Positions 12,558 to 24,124 of a stretch of 64,000 bases of DNA are shown here, piece by piece. This stretch comes from Mytilus galloprovincialis. Its lineage: Eukaryota; Mollusca; Bivalvia; Mytilida; Mytilidae. The position numbers were made by a program, and so were the translations under genes. The stretch's first letter is position 1. Each line of letters begins with the position of its first letter. A model generated the notes under the pieces. The model made no database searches. It was not told the DNA's origin and saw only the letters and a program-made list of their open reading frames with translations. The stretch is from positions 76,377,497 through 76,441,496 of the forward strand of contig NC_134844.1 of NCBI RefSeq assembly GCF_965363235.1, written 5' to 3'.

Positions 12558-12572
12558 TCAATCACAAATATT
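12558..12572. repeat. Right target-site duplication of the truncated LINE
   Basis: TCAATCACAAATATT, identical to 10562-10576. It is followed by GGTAGACCGG, which aligns with the paralogous spacer near 24310. Confidence 0.9.
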
Positions 12573-13190
12573 GGTAGACCGGTTTATTTGGTTATCTTCG
12601 TCAAATATTATACCAATGTTTCAATGAAATTATTCAACCCTTTCCAAAAATGTAACCATTAATGAAAGGCGTTTTTTTTCTTATTTTCATATTTTTCTTT
12701 CGTGAATCTTTTTGTATAAAATACTTCAGACATGAATGAGGAAAACCTATCCAGACGTTCGTGCATGTTATGATTAAGATTTAAGATTTCTGTTCTTTTG
12801 ATATTATAAATATGTATAAAAATCCATTGATGTGGAAACAACAATTGATTACAAAATAACCTTACACTTCGTCCTTGAACAGGTAATATATATAAGATCT
12901 AAATATCGATTTAGCGCATGACTTAAAACCGTTTTAAAAAAGATCCAAGGTTGGCGATTTAACATATTTCTTTTGTCATTAAATATGTTTTTTTTCTGTG
13001 ATTATAAAAGGTAAAAAGTTACAATGCAAATGGTAAAACTTGTAAGTGAATATGAACGACCAAATGTAAAAAAACAAATGAATAAGGCAGTTTACAACCA
13101 ATTTAATTAATAGTAACACCAGGTGAGTTATAAAAATATATCCTTATATGTGTAACACGGGCCGGTATTCAATATATAGTATAAAAAAGA
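12573..13190. other. Spacer segment homologous to 24.3-25.1 kb
   Basis: No gene. GGTAGACCGGTTTATTTGG, the TCGTCCTTGAACAGG block and ATATAAGATCTA match 24305-24345 and 25060-25095 in the spacer after copy 3. Confidence 0.55.
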
Positions 13191-14560
13191 AGATGTGGTA
13201 TGATTGCCAATGAGAAAACTATCCACAAAAGACCAAAATGACACAAACATTACCAACTATAGGTCATCGTACGGCCTTCAACAATGAGCAAAGCCCATAC
13301 CGCATAGTCAGCTATAAAAGGCCACGATAAGACAATGTAAAACAAATTCAAACGAGAAAACTAACGGCCTTATTTATGAAAAAAATTTAACGAAAAACAA
13401 AAGTGTAACACATAAACAAACGACAACCACTGAATTACAGGCTCCTGACTTGGGACAGGCACATACATAAATAATGTGGCGGGGTTAAACATGTTAGCAG
13501 GATCCCAACCCTCCCCCTAACCTGGGACAGTGGTAGAACAGTACAACATAAGAACGAACTATACAAATCAGTTGAAAAAGGCTTAACTCATCAGATAGAC
13601 AAAAAATACCAGTAGACGTGGCCGGGTACTTATACATCCCGACACAAAAAGACACAATGAACAGATCTGAGAGTACTCGCAGTTATCTGACAGCTTGTTC
13701 AAAGCCACTAGCAACTAATAAAAACATCATGCCTCTAAGACTAAACAATCAATCCGTACACATCCAACATACAATGGATTTAGTGTAAAGACGTCATAAA
13801 CAGCAAGACAAAACCATGACCTTGTGCAATGCCAAGTTACAGGTATCGACAGATTGTAGATCCATGAAAACGTATATGTATATAACATACTAGTAATATT
13901 TATTTAGCTTTTAATCTACTGATAACAAAATCAATATTTATACCAATAAAAACAATATTCAATGATATTATTACAGTGTTGAATAGGTAACCTTTTAGAA
14001 TACGTTTATTTAAAGGAGCAACAAGTTTACATGGATCATTTCTAAATTTCCGGGCACGGTTAACAACATTTCCGTAAAAATGAGGATGTGCTATCCCGTT
14101 TGAAATAAGTTTTCTACAACCAAACTTCAAAACCAAATCTTTATATCTATGGAAAAATTTAGGTTTTAAGTAATTTATGGTAACGATATCCCTGGTTTAA
14201 TAATTTACCAGTTATACATAGGTTGCGTTCGTTAAAATCAAAAACGTCACAACAGACACGGGCATAGCGAACAAGTTGTGAAATATAAACACCGTAAGAT
14301 GGTGCCAAAGGAACATCACCATCTAAAAATGGAAAATTAACAATAGCGAACGAAAAATCATCTCTTTTGTCGTAAATTTAAGTGTGTAGTTTCCCGTTTA
14401 AAACCGAAATATCTAAATCCAGGAAAGGACAGTTATTACCGAATACATTTGATTTATTTAAAGTAAGTTCCTTGGGGTAAATTTCAGAAGTATATTGAGA
14501 AAATTCGTGATTATTTAACGAAAAAAAATATCATCAAGATAACGGTAAGTGTTGTTGAAT
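13191..14560 (-). mobile_element. Old retroelement remnant with RT-like fragment
   Basis: 13191-13870 is a dispersed repeat (GATGTGGTATGATTGCCAATGAG ... TGGCGGGGTTAAACATG) whose head recurs at 4976-5049 and 45.8 kb. It is joined to a minus-strand coding remnant at 13900-14560. I treat both as one degraded element because they are contiguous and share orientation; they could also be two separate repeats. Confidence 0.55.
13900..14560 (-). pseudogene. RT-related C-terminal fragment
   Basis: Read on the minus strand from about 14450 downwards, it gives NNCPFLDLDISVLNGKLHT, then IYDKRDDFSFAIVNFPFLDG, YGVYISQLVRYARVC, DFNERNLCITGKLLNQ and LISNGIAHPHFYGN. FLDLDI followed by YDKRDDF and QLVRYARVC is the pattern found after the RT core in many mollusc and coral retroelement ORFs, possibly Penelope-like. 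Stops (HT* at the start of the IYDKRD block, a second one near 14170) and frame changes show it is dead. The longest intact piece is 13900-14136. Family assignment is tentative. Confidence 0.6.
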
Positions 14561-15513
14561 TTATCAATTAAATGCAATTTCTACGGGTCTTAACTGAGTT
14601 TAGTCATAAACTGTGATTCCTAACCGTACAAAAACATAGGTTTGATTTTCACTGATCCAAATCATACAGCATTTTATCTTTTTGATGTCAATACTCTGTT
14701 TAGGCTATTTTTGCTGATTTATCTTGCAACCTTATTAATCATTAATTAATTTGAGGTAAAAATGGGGTTATTATGGAAACAGGATGACTTTGCTGCTCAT
14801 CTGAGAAAACAACAACAAATTGTGACTACAAACACGTTTAAAAACATAATTGTGATTGATTAAAAAGTAAACAAAATCAGAGAAAGGGACTTAAAACCCT
14901 GCAAATGATTGAAAAGTTTTAAAAAATACAGATCGTCAAGGTAAAGTCAAAATAGTAGAAGTCCATAAAATCTAACAAAATCAACACTCAATTATATTAA
15001 CGAACGGCACGGATAAACAACAATCATCTTTTCACTATAACAAGGTATTGAATTTGTTTTTTTGGAAATTGTGGGTTGAATCTGGGTTGAAAACTAAATG
15101 AACGTCGTTCAAAATTTATAAGTCAATCCCCTCCCCAGAGAAAAAGGGCAAAATAAACCAAACAATTCGACTTAAACACAAATTATATCTAGAATATGGA
15201 CTTTATTTGTGTTTATCACCTGCGGATCTTTCAGTTAAATTCAACATTGCATTCACATCTTGAAATGAATAGTAATTCAACTAACCGCATCCTTTCATGA
15301 AAATAATCTTCACTGATGTATTTTTTTAAGATTATTTATTAATTGGAAAAAACAAGGTAAAATCATCTTTACATCACTGTCTTTAAAAACTAACAAGATC
15401 AATACCATAAGGTACACTTTAAAAGGTTCCGTCATGATGAATGTGAAAACCATTATAACAAGTAAACCAACGGCTTTGCTGTAAATTATAAAACAATTGA
15501 TAGAAATATACTC

Positions 15514-15606
15514 ATCATAGATACTAGGACTAAATTTTGTATATACGCCAGACGCCCGTTTCGTCTATAAAAGACTCATCAGTGACGCTCGGATTCAAAA
15601 AAGTTA
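15514..15606 (+). repeat. CAGTGACGCTC-family dispersed repeat, partial
   Basis: ATACTAGGACTAAATTTTG, then ACGCCAGACGCCCGTTTCGT, then AAGACTCATCAGTGACGCTC. Same order as the fullest copy at 28733-29050. Confidence 0.75.
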
Positions 15607-16449
15607 AAAAAAAAACCCACTAAAGTACGAAGACGTATGTATCAGACAACAAACATATCCAATTACAGGCTCTTGACTTTGGACACGCATTTACAGAATG
15701 ACTTGTTAAACCAATGAAACAAAGAACTGTTGGGCTATTTTGCTGTTGGACTAATGGACCCATTCTGCATGTCTTTTTAGCTGTATAAAAAAAATCAACA
15801 AATATAACGATCATGTAACAATATATAAAATGAAATGGCCCTGGTAAACTTCTTTTTTGATTTGAGATTTCCAGTGCATTTACATTTTTACATTTTAAAC
15901 CGTAATGAGTAAGGTATCAAATTGTTGTCTTTCTAAATAAGTTCACGTTCACACGCCCTAATTATGACTAGACCATCTTTTGTATAAGTTATATAAACAT
16001 ATACTGTCCAGCTACCAACAGATACATTTTTCTCTTTTGATACATTCTGACTTCTTATATTTTGTTCAACAGAAGTTAGCTTGGCGAGAAATGAATATCG
16101 AGATGTGCATTGTTCATAATGCATCCGATTGACTTCTTTTAAAATGAGTTATGCTTGTAATTGACAGTTGTTGTTTATAAATGCTTTTTTCATTACAAGT
16201 TACTTGATGTTGACGACGTAATTTTTCTTGATTTTGGAAAAATTTCACAACTGTCTACACCCAAGCGATTCAATTTCGACAACTACGAATTGAGGCGGCT
16301 AATTGACTTCTATATATCTGACTTAAACGATACATATGCGTACCTGATACAGCAACTGAACAACAAAATATATCTAAAGGTAAATATACTGTCTTCAGTT
16401 AGATAAAGACAATTGTCTACTAATTTTGTATCGTTCATATTTGAATAGA

Positions 16450-16545
16450 TGTGTTGATCTGAGCGTTACTGGTGAGTCTTATGTAGACGAAATGCGCGTC
16501 TGGCGTTTAAAATTATAATCCTTGAACCTTTGATAACTCTTTTTA
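16450..16545 (-). repeat. CAGTGACGCTC-family dispersed repeat, partial, reversed
   Basis: GAGCGTTACTGGTGAGTCTT, then ATGCGCGTCTGGCGT, then ATAATCCTTGAACCTTTGATAAC. This is the family read on the minus strand. Confidence 0.75.
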
Positions 16546-16849
16546 ACCTGATAAAGACAGGCTACTAGTGTTACAGCGATTCATATTGCAATACAAAGCA
16601 GTGGTAATTTATCAATTTGCCAATAAAATAGACACACTTAAGATTGCGTTCCTAATCCATAACTATAAAACATGTTCTGATGGTGTTACTGCATCATGAA
16701 ATTTTTAGATAATGACACTATTTCTATTTTTTGAATAATAATTGTTCTGTTTAGAACAAGAGAAAATATAATTAATTGTGTATTACTTCTCTGTAAATCA
16801 GAGCAGTCATCTCAAATCGTCATAACTAACGCCACTTAGATATGAGAAG

Positions 16850-17059
16850 AGTACAACCTAAATTTAAATTTATTTTAAGATTATAAATAACGTTTTAATT
16901 ACGCATTATTTAACAATGTTTGTTAACTTTAAACTTTGGAAAATTCATGACCAATCATTTTATATAATATATTAAGGTAAACATCTTGTTCCGGGTTCAG
17001 CAACTTTTTTATTTACTATAGAATTGTACGTCTTATTTTGTTATTCCTTGGATACTGGT
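16850..17059 (+). promoter_or_regulatory. Upstream region of TLR copy 3
   Basis: AGATTATAAATAACG, AACTTTAAACT and neighbouring blocks are shared with the region before copy 2. It directly precedes the ATGATG start, so it should contain the 5' UTR and promoter. No specific element can be named. Confidence 0.4.
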
Positions 17060-20000
17060 ATGATGTGTAAGTACTTTTTTGGTGTTTTTTTCAGAAAATC
17101 TTATCATGATGAGAAAGACTTAACTTATTTCGTATGAAACAATTGAATCTAACTAATGCTGGTATTCAATGCTGCAACTTTATTCAATTGAGATCAATAT
17201 TAAAAACGGAACACTCAAGAAGCATTCCGATACAAATGAGCACTGTCATACTCTCAGATACAGGTGATTACCGACTATAGAAAAAAGATAAGAATAAAAT
17301 TAACGTCGCCTATTAAAGATCTGACAGCAACAAACAATGTCATAGAACATAGATCAACAACACTTCCGAGATTCGAGATTGGTTCGATGTCACTTCTGGT
17401 GAACGTGTCCTCGCCGATTGTATCACCTGCCCAGTTGTCAACACTTGATTTTAACTATCCTTAGTGTGTTCTTTTTCTGTAAATGTAGAATTTAACAAAT
17501 ATCGAATATCTCAAAATATTTGAATTTCCGTACCCTTTCATAGATTTCCGTATCGTATAAGGCACAACTTTTCGAAAATTTGATTTGTTATGTTCGTCAA
17601 ATTTGTATCCGATTTTGCTACTAATTATTCGAGTGTCACTAATGAGTTGTATACAGACAAACCTCACGTATCGGGTAACCAATTTTAAGCTTGGTATCTT
17701 TGATGAGGTATTTTAACTGAAATGAAACATTATATAACAACAGCAAGGTGTGGGAATTATGTCATTAGCCCAAGCTCCATGAATGATTTAGTTTATCTTG
17801 CTAATTTTCAGTGAATTTGTTTTCAGCTTACAATGTATTTTCCATCATTAAGCAAATGCATTTCATTTCACAGTCAATCTGAAATATTATAACTGCATAT
17901 TTTCTCTGCAGGGAACATCAACCTTCCTTACATCCTAGTTACTGCTTTTGCATTACTAATTAGTTGCAAACATGCAATACTCAATGATATAAAGGAATGG
18001 AAAGCATGTCACTTCGCTAGTTCTTGTCTATGCAAAACCGTTCCAGGTTCCGGAAATATTATAGCGGATTGTTCAGGAAAAGATCTACTTCGTATACCTA
18101 AGCTACCACACAATCTTCAGAACTTGTTTATCCAAAACAATAATATCAGTAGAATAGAAGATTGGATTTTCGAAGACAGTTCTTTACTAAAGACTTTGGA
18201 TTTGTCTTTTAATAGAATAAGCCATTTAAGAAAAAACTCGTTCAAAGGACTCCAAAATTTGATCTCGTTGAATCTCAGCAATAATGATTTGAAATATGAA
18301 AATAAGTCCTTTGAAATTTCAGCTTTTTATTTTCTGGAGAATTTGGAAAGCTTGAATTTAAAAGGAAATGTCAACACCTCATTTGTACCAGACTTATGGA
18401 AACTTCGGTCACTTGAATTACTGTCAATAGATTATGTTGCATACAAAATTGCAATTCTCGATGAGAAATTTTCAAATTTAAAAAAACTAACAGGTATAGA
18501 TCTATCTGGTATCACAGGAAATTGCAAAATGACTATACTATCAGAGAAAACCTTTTTGTTTTTGCCTCAAATAACTCACTTAAATTTATCCAAATGCAAA
18601 ATACAACATATTTTCAAAGGAACGTTTAAGGTAGATCATAAGTATATGTTTTTTGAGACAGAATTTTCTTATAATTTGACAAAATGAAGATTTTCCTATG
18701 CTTTTTTCAAAAATATAATAAAAAGTATGGGTCACCGTGCTATTTTTCAAGCTATGAGTCGTTGAAAATTGCCTAAATTTTGTTAGTTTGTTCATGAAAA
18801 AACACATAACAGTGCATAAAAAAAATTCTATGAGATAGAATTTTGAAATAAATTGCGAGAAGATAGGTTTTATAAAATGTTTTAAGAAAATAAAAAGAAA
18901 ACATGGTGTCACCGAACTTGTTTTCTTGCCACAAGTAAAAATAAAAAATTTCCCTATTAGCCCAGTATAAATTTTGTGCTAAAAGAGTTATCTCCCCTTA
19001 AATGGCTCATTTGAAAAAAATGATTTTAAAACCCAAAAAGGTTCATATTTATTAAAATATTTTGAATAATACAATAAATAAGCAAGTTTCCTTTATATAA
19101 ATAAACAGTCTAACCATTAAATTGCAAATCTGTTTCCAAATTTGCTGATTTAGGCAAATAACTAGACCGATTTTGTACTGTGATAGTACAATCCAAGATG
19201 GCGGTATACCATGAATCTACCTTAAGATATTAAGAAATATATCCGAACTTGATGTGTCTTTAAATACATGTTTGATATTCGAAACGCTTGAAAATATAAC
19301 CACCGATTTGCAATACTCGGCAGTTAAAATCCTTAAAGTTAACAATATTCATAGTATTTTCGGAATGCCTACAGTACTCAAAACTTCTCAAATTTGGAAC
19401 CTAAAAAACACATCACTTGTAAGATTCGAAGCCGCTGGAAACCGTATCCAGAGAATAGAATCCGGTACAGTACGATATTTTCCTCAGTCCTTAACAAGTG
19501 CAGATGTAGGCGACAACATTTTTTCTTTCGGAGAATATGTGCTTGAATTGAAGGATCTGCCAATAACATCACTAGAATTTTCGGATAATTTTACTCCTCA
19601 TGATGTGTTCGACTCCTACGTAGAGGAATGTCCTCTAAGAGAAGAGACTGTTACAATTAATTCAATTAACAACTTGTATTTTTATGAACTTCCATTTTTT
19701 GAAAAGTGGAAAAAGAAGTCTGGATGTTTTCCTGTGCCAGGAAAACTGAAAAAAGTGTTACTTAGGTCCAACTACCTGCAATATGAAATACACAACTTAT
19801 GTTTCATGGAAAATGAGTTAAAATATTTAAGTCTAAGTGATAATGTCTTGCATACATGGACAGGTCCAGTAACGAATATAAGAAAATTGACTGATTTAGA
19901 CCTTTCGGCAAACTTTTGTTCTAATATTTCCAAGACATTTTTCAGTCCTGATTTCATCAATGTAAGATGCTTACTGCTTCAAAACAATCTTTTAGGTCTC

Positions 20001-21080
20001 GTTCTACCTACGGATGTCGACGGAGAAATATTTCAGAACCTCTATAACGTCAAGTACATTAATCTTTCAAAAAATAAAATAGCAAATATACCAAATCTTT
20101 TATTTAAAGAGCAACACAATTTAGAAAGATTAGACCTCAGTGAAAATATGATTGATGACATCAACTTTAAAATATCTCATATGAGAAAGCTCATGTTTAT
20201 GAACGTAAGAAATAATAGAATATCAACACTAAGTCAATATGCTATGAACGAGTTGGACTCGATTGCCAAAGAGAATAACAACCTCACTATTGATCTTAGT
20301 GGAAATAATCTTGTTTGCAATTGTGATTCTCTGTCTTTCGTCAAATGGATAGTAAACACACCAACTAATTTTCATCTTTTGGAGAAATACGAATGTAAAA
20401 CATCAAAAAAATCCATCAGTTTTTTTCGAAACCCTAGAGAAGTTTACGAAACCATACAAAAGGAATGTATGTCATATGAAGGTTTAATAGTTGGAGTAAC
20501 GACTGGAATATTGATGTTTATCTTTATTCTTTGTGGTGGAATTGTTTATAGATACAGATGGAAACTTCGCTATCTTTACTACATGGTGAAGGTCAAATGG
20601 CATGACCCCGAACATAAATCAGACAACAAAGATGAACGACTATACATGTACGATGCTTTCGTGTCATATGCAAATGAGGATGACACATTTGTCCATCAAA
20701 AACTTCTCAATAATTTAGAGAAAAATGGTGGAATTCAGTTGTGCTTGCATAAGCGGAATTTCCTACCCGGAAATGACATCGCCACTAATATCACATCCGC
20801 AATTCATAACAGCCGGAAAACTATTGTCATAATGTCTGCAAATTATTTAGCTTCGTACTGGTGTATGTTTGAATTTAATATGGCTAAAATGGAGAGTATT
20901 TATGAACGCAATTGTGAGAACATACTGTTTCTAGTCTTTTACGAGCAAATGTCTGCTTGCGATCTTCCACTTAGAATACTGGAACTGGTTCATTGTCAAT
21001 CATATATTGAGTATCCAAATGATGAGTACGGTGATGTTGTCTTTTGGGAACAGCTTCAAAAGGCAATCAAATCCTGCTAG
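17060..21080 (+). CDS. Toll-like receptor copy 3, complete if spliced
   Basis: Join 17060-17066, 17912-18630, 19227-21080: 860 codons including stop, about 859 residues. Exon 1 supplies ATGATGT before GTAAGT; exon 2 begins GG after CTCTGCAG, so the third codon is TGG. In order: a hydrophobic signal peptide (about residues 7-24), an LRR N-cap with CHFASSCLC, LRRs (LDLSFNRI, LNLSNNDL and others), an LRRCT with CNCDSLSFVKW, a membrane helix (about 661-682) and a TIR domain (about 714-859) with box 1 YDAFVSY, BB loop KRNFLPGND and box 3 FW. One LRRCT before the membrane makes it a single-cysteine-cluster TLR. It would signal at the surface or endosome through TIR adaptors. The only interruption is a TTAA-flanked element at 18630-19221; without its removal the frame ends at 18687. 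It is the only copy here with an otherwise undamaged frame. Confidence 0.85.
18626..19225. mobile_element. 592-bp TTAA-flanked MITE inside TLR copy 3
   Basis: The element is 18630-19221, with TTAA on both sides (18626-18629 and 19222-19225). Its ends are inverted repeats: the left begins GGTAGATCATAAGTATA and the reverse complement of the right begins GGTAGATTCATGGTATA. It contains GAGTTATCTCCCC, a motif also found near the end of the 37873 element (ATTATCTCCC). It has no coding capacity. Copies 1 and 2 have the empty site. A TTAA target fits piggyBac-type mobilisation, but family assignment is inferred. Excision as an intron from GT at 18631 to AG at 19225-19226 restores the exact receptor frame. 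Confidence 0.85.
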
Positions 21081-21262
21081 TGAATATGTCATCTTTGTAA
21101 CGTATCGTTAACTATGTAAAAGGACTTCCGGTATGCATTTGGGATTTTATTTGTGTTTAATTAGTTGTTTTGTCTAGAGACATTATGTAAATATTATTAC
21201 TTCGTCTCGACTACATGAATCATTTCTTTAGCAAATATAAATAATTGATTTAATTTTGTAAA

Positions 21263-21343
21263 TCATATATCAAGTATCCAAATGATGAGTACGGCGTTGT
21301 TGTCTTTTGGGAACAGCTTCAAAAGGCTATCAAATCCTTCTAG
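21263..21343 (+). pseudogene. TLR 3'-end fragment (copy 4 remnant)
   Basis: Encodes the last residues of the TIR domain (YPNDEYGVVVFWEQLQKAIKS and stop), 180 bases after the end of copy 3, followed by the same 3' UTR block (CAAGGACTTCC near 21390). It has no upstream receptor sequence, so it is a partial tandem duplication of the gene end. Confidence 0.85.
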
Positions 21344-22875
21344 TAGATAAGTCTTCTAGTTAACGCTTCTTATCGTTATTTATATACAAGGACTTCCAGC
21401 ATGCATTTGGCTTAATAAGTGTGTTATATTATATGTTTTGTCAACAATAGGTAATAAGATTATAGGTTCCTCCGAAATAGATCAACTATAATAGTGGTAA
21501 ATTTTGATTAGTTTTATTACCATTAACCAGCACAATTTGTTACATCTGACTAAAGTAAGTTACCAGTTAAAAGTCGATGCGTGTTCTTTTTAAGATATGT
21601 TACCATTTTCGAAAACAATTATCATCAGCTATTACTGTAGAAGGTATGAATGACCATGTTTAAATGTGTTTTTATTTTTGTTTTATGATCATTTACCAAA
21701 AGATGTTTTGTTAAACATTACTTCATGCATATTCCTTCAGTTTAATTCAGGTAGAGAAAAATAATAATACAATACCTATACAAAGGATATTTTGGAGTAA
21801 CAAAGGAATAATTTTAATGCGTATTTAATCCGACGAATAATGGAACAATTGTTAACATGTCAATCGATAATGGGTTACTTTAATATGTTTTGTCATACTT
21901 CGACATATTATAGCAATAACAACTTTTGAAAAAGATAAAATATTACGTTTAAATTTAAAATTAGTTAGATAATAGAAATAAGTAGTGGAGGAGTCACTTT
22001 AAAATTTTACTATTTTTTTTATTTTTGCCACTTATGATAGGGTTATACAATCGAAAATATTTTTCATGTTACATATTCAGTAATGTTTGAAATGTATGCC
22101 AGTGGATCCGAAAAACACCTATCTAATGCATTTCCTTTAAAAATTCAACGCTGTCAACTTGAACATAAAACCCAAATAACCTAGAATTGTCGATATCTTT
22201 ATTTAGAACAGATGGTGTTTACCATATTTTTTATAAACTTTGTTAAATAGGTAGTACCCCTATGCTACTCAGACTAACATTTTAGATAAAATGGATAATG
22301 CATAAGTTGTTTGGTTTAAGCTATTTCTAATGCCTTGCATCCTCTTATTGAGGTACAACAAAACTAGATAACATTAAATGTTAAGGCATTTATTTCTGCT
22401 GTATATTTACTTATGTTAAATATGTTAAAAAAAAACATTTCAACAATTTCATATTATATATATATATCTGTAACATTATCTTATTATCATGTTCATGCTC
22501 ATGTTACATAAAATATAACATCCATTTGTGTTTTATTTTGATTTTCATACCTTTTTCGTCAACGGTGTGGTGTATCTTCCTTTAAAAAAGGCTTGATGAA
22601 TTATAGGTGATTGCTGTCCAGTTTAAAGAGAATGTTGGCATATTCAGGACATACTAAATAAAAAAACCAACATTGAAAATAAGTTAGGTTAAATTTGTGT
22701 TCAGTTGCTTTCAACAAGTTCAAATCAAACTTACCGTTCCTCATTTGTCAACAAACATTGCAATTGATAAGTTAACTTTTCTTAAATGTTTTCAGAAAAC
22801 ACACCATGTAAGTCTAACGAAATGCTTAACGTCAAGGATGTTATTTGCCCAAAGTCTAAATAATGGGAACTATAA
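21344..22875. other. Spacer after TLR copy 3, first part
   Basis: Begins with a duplicated TLR 3' UTR. Otherwise AT-rich with a short (AT)n run near 22455. No gene or recognised element. Confidence 0.5.
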
Positions 22876-23060
22876 TTAAGGGCAACAGTAGTATACCGCT
22901 GTTCGAAAGTCATAAATCGATTGAGAGAAAACAAACCCGGATTACCAACTAAAACTGAGGAAAACACATGTTCTTATAGAAAACAACGAAACAACAGAAA
23001 CACTGAAGTGCAACAAAAAGCCAAAACGACAATGCAACACACACAAAAACAAAATATAAG
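22876..23060 (+). repeat. Dispersed repeat (GGCAACAGTAGTATA family), copy 1
   Basis: GGCAACAGTAGTATACCGCTG, CATAAATCGATTGAG and ACTAAAACTGAGGAAA. The same order recurs at 25990-26140. Confidence 0.75.
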
Positions 23061-23785
23061 ACTGCCATGTCTATAACATTATATAATAAAACTTAATAAT
23101 GCATTTATACGTGTAAACACACTCAACCATGAAAGTTATTCTTCAATAAAAGCAAGCCTATTAACGAAATTTTAGAATTTCCAAATAAATCAGTAGAATG
23201 ACAAATGAATGAGTTAGAAGAAAATTTGAGAAGGGAAACGGAGAGTGTACAAAAGGAGAGTAGAGTATAGACGCGTAACTTAAGTAAAACAATACTGCAT
23301 TTTATTTATATTTATTTATCGAAAATCTATTTTCCATTTGTCATTACATATACCACTAACGGAGGTAGTTCAAGTCACAGTGCTGATGATGCCACAGTAA
23401 TAAATCATGACATTCGAATAGAATAAGTTTGGAGACATAATTTTTATTGGACATTGATAAATATTTTGAAGAGTTAGATTGCACGTTCTACTCTTCGGTA
23501 ATATAGAGTAGCCCCCATTTTAAAATCCAAAGGTACATGTATGTAACTTCTCAAAATAAAATACATAATAGCGACGGTTAATTTTACTGTCCTTCTGGTA
23601 TCTTTCGCCCCTTTTTCGTAAAATGCAGGAATGATTTTAATATCTGTTCTGTTTGAATTATCTACGGTATATTGCAAAATTTAAACAAACAATTTATTGA
23701 CCGTGTCAAAACTTTAATTTTTGAAGAATGCTATACATATCGACGCAACAAAATATGGATTATTGAGTTCATTTATAACAACTGG
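23061..23785. other. Spacer, no gene seen
   Basis: AT-rich sequence. The ORFs at 23474-23677 and 23672-23863 have no recognisable domain, and the second runs into a repeat. Confidence 0.45.
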
Positions 23786-24124
23786 GTCGATGCCACTGCT
23801 GGTGGAGTTTTAATTCCCCGAGGATATCACCAGCCCAGTAGTCAGCACATGATTTATCATTGATATGGTCATATTTATAGATTAACAGTGTAGAAAACTT
23901 TTGAATTTCGGAATTACTAAAGCTTTTCTACTTCCGAAATAGATTACCTTAGCGTTAATTGCAAAACGTTTAGGAATTTTGGTCCTAAATGCTCTTCAAC
24001 TTCATACTTCATTTGGCTTCTTTTTTTTTAAACTATTTTGGATTCGGGCGTCATTGTTAAGTCTTTTGTAGACGAAACGCCCGTCAGGCGTAAATATAAA
24101 ATATAATCCTGATATTTATGATAA
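23786..24124 (-). repeat. CAGTGACGCTC-family dispersed repeat, long, reversed
   Basis: In reverse: CACCAGCCCAGTAGTCAGCA, AGATTACCTTAGC, GGTCCTAAATGCTCTTCAAC, GACGAAACGCCCGTCAGGCG, ATAATCCTG. It mirrors the + strand copy at 28733-29050. Confidence 0.8.

Larger units (their letters stand above)
14561..16840. other. Spacer after TLR copy 2, last part
   Basis: No gene recognised. 15225-15300, 15650-15770 and 16540-16760 are homologous to 25185-25260, 25480-25610 and 30130-30350 in the spacer after copy 3. It contains two copies of the CAGTGACGCTC repeat family (separate entries). Confidence 0.55.
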
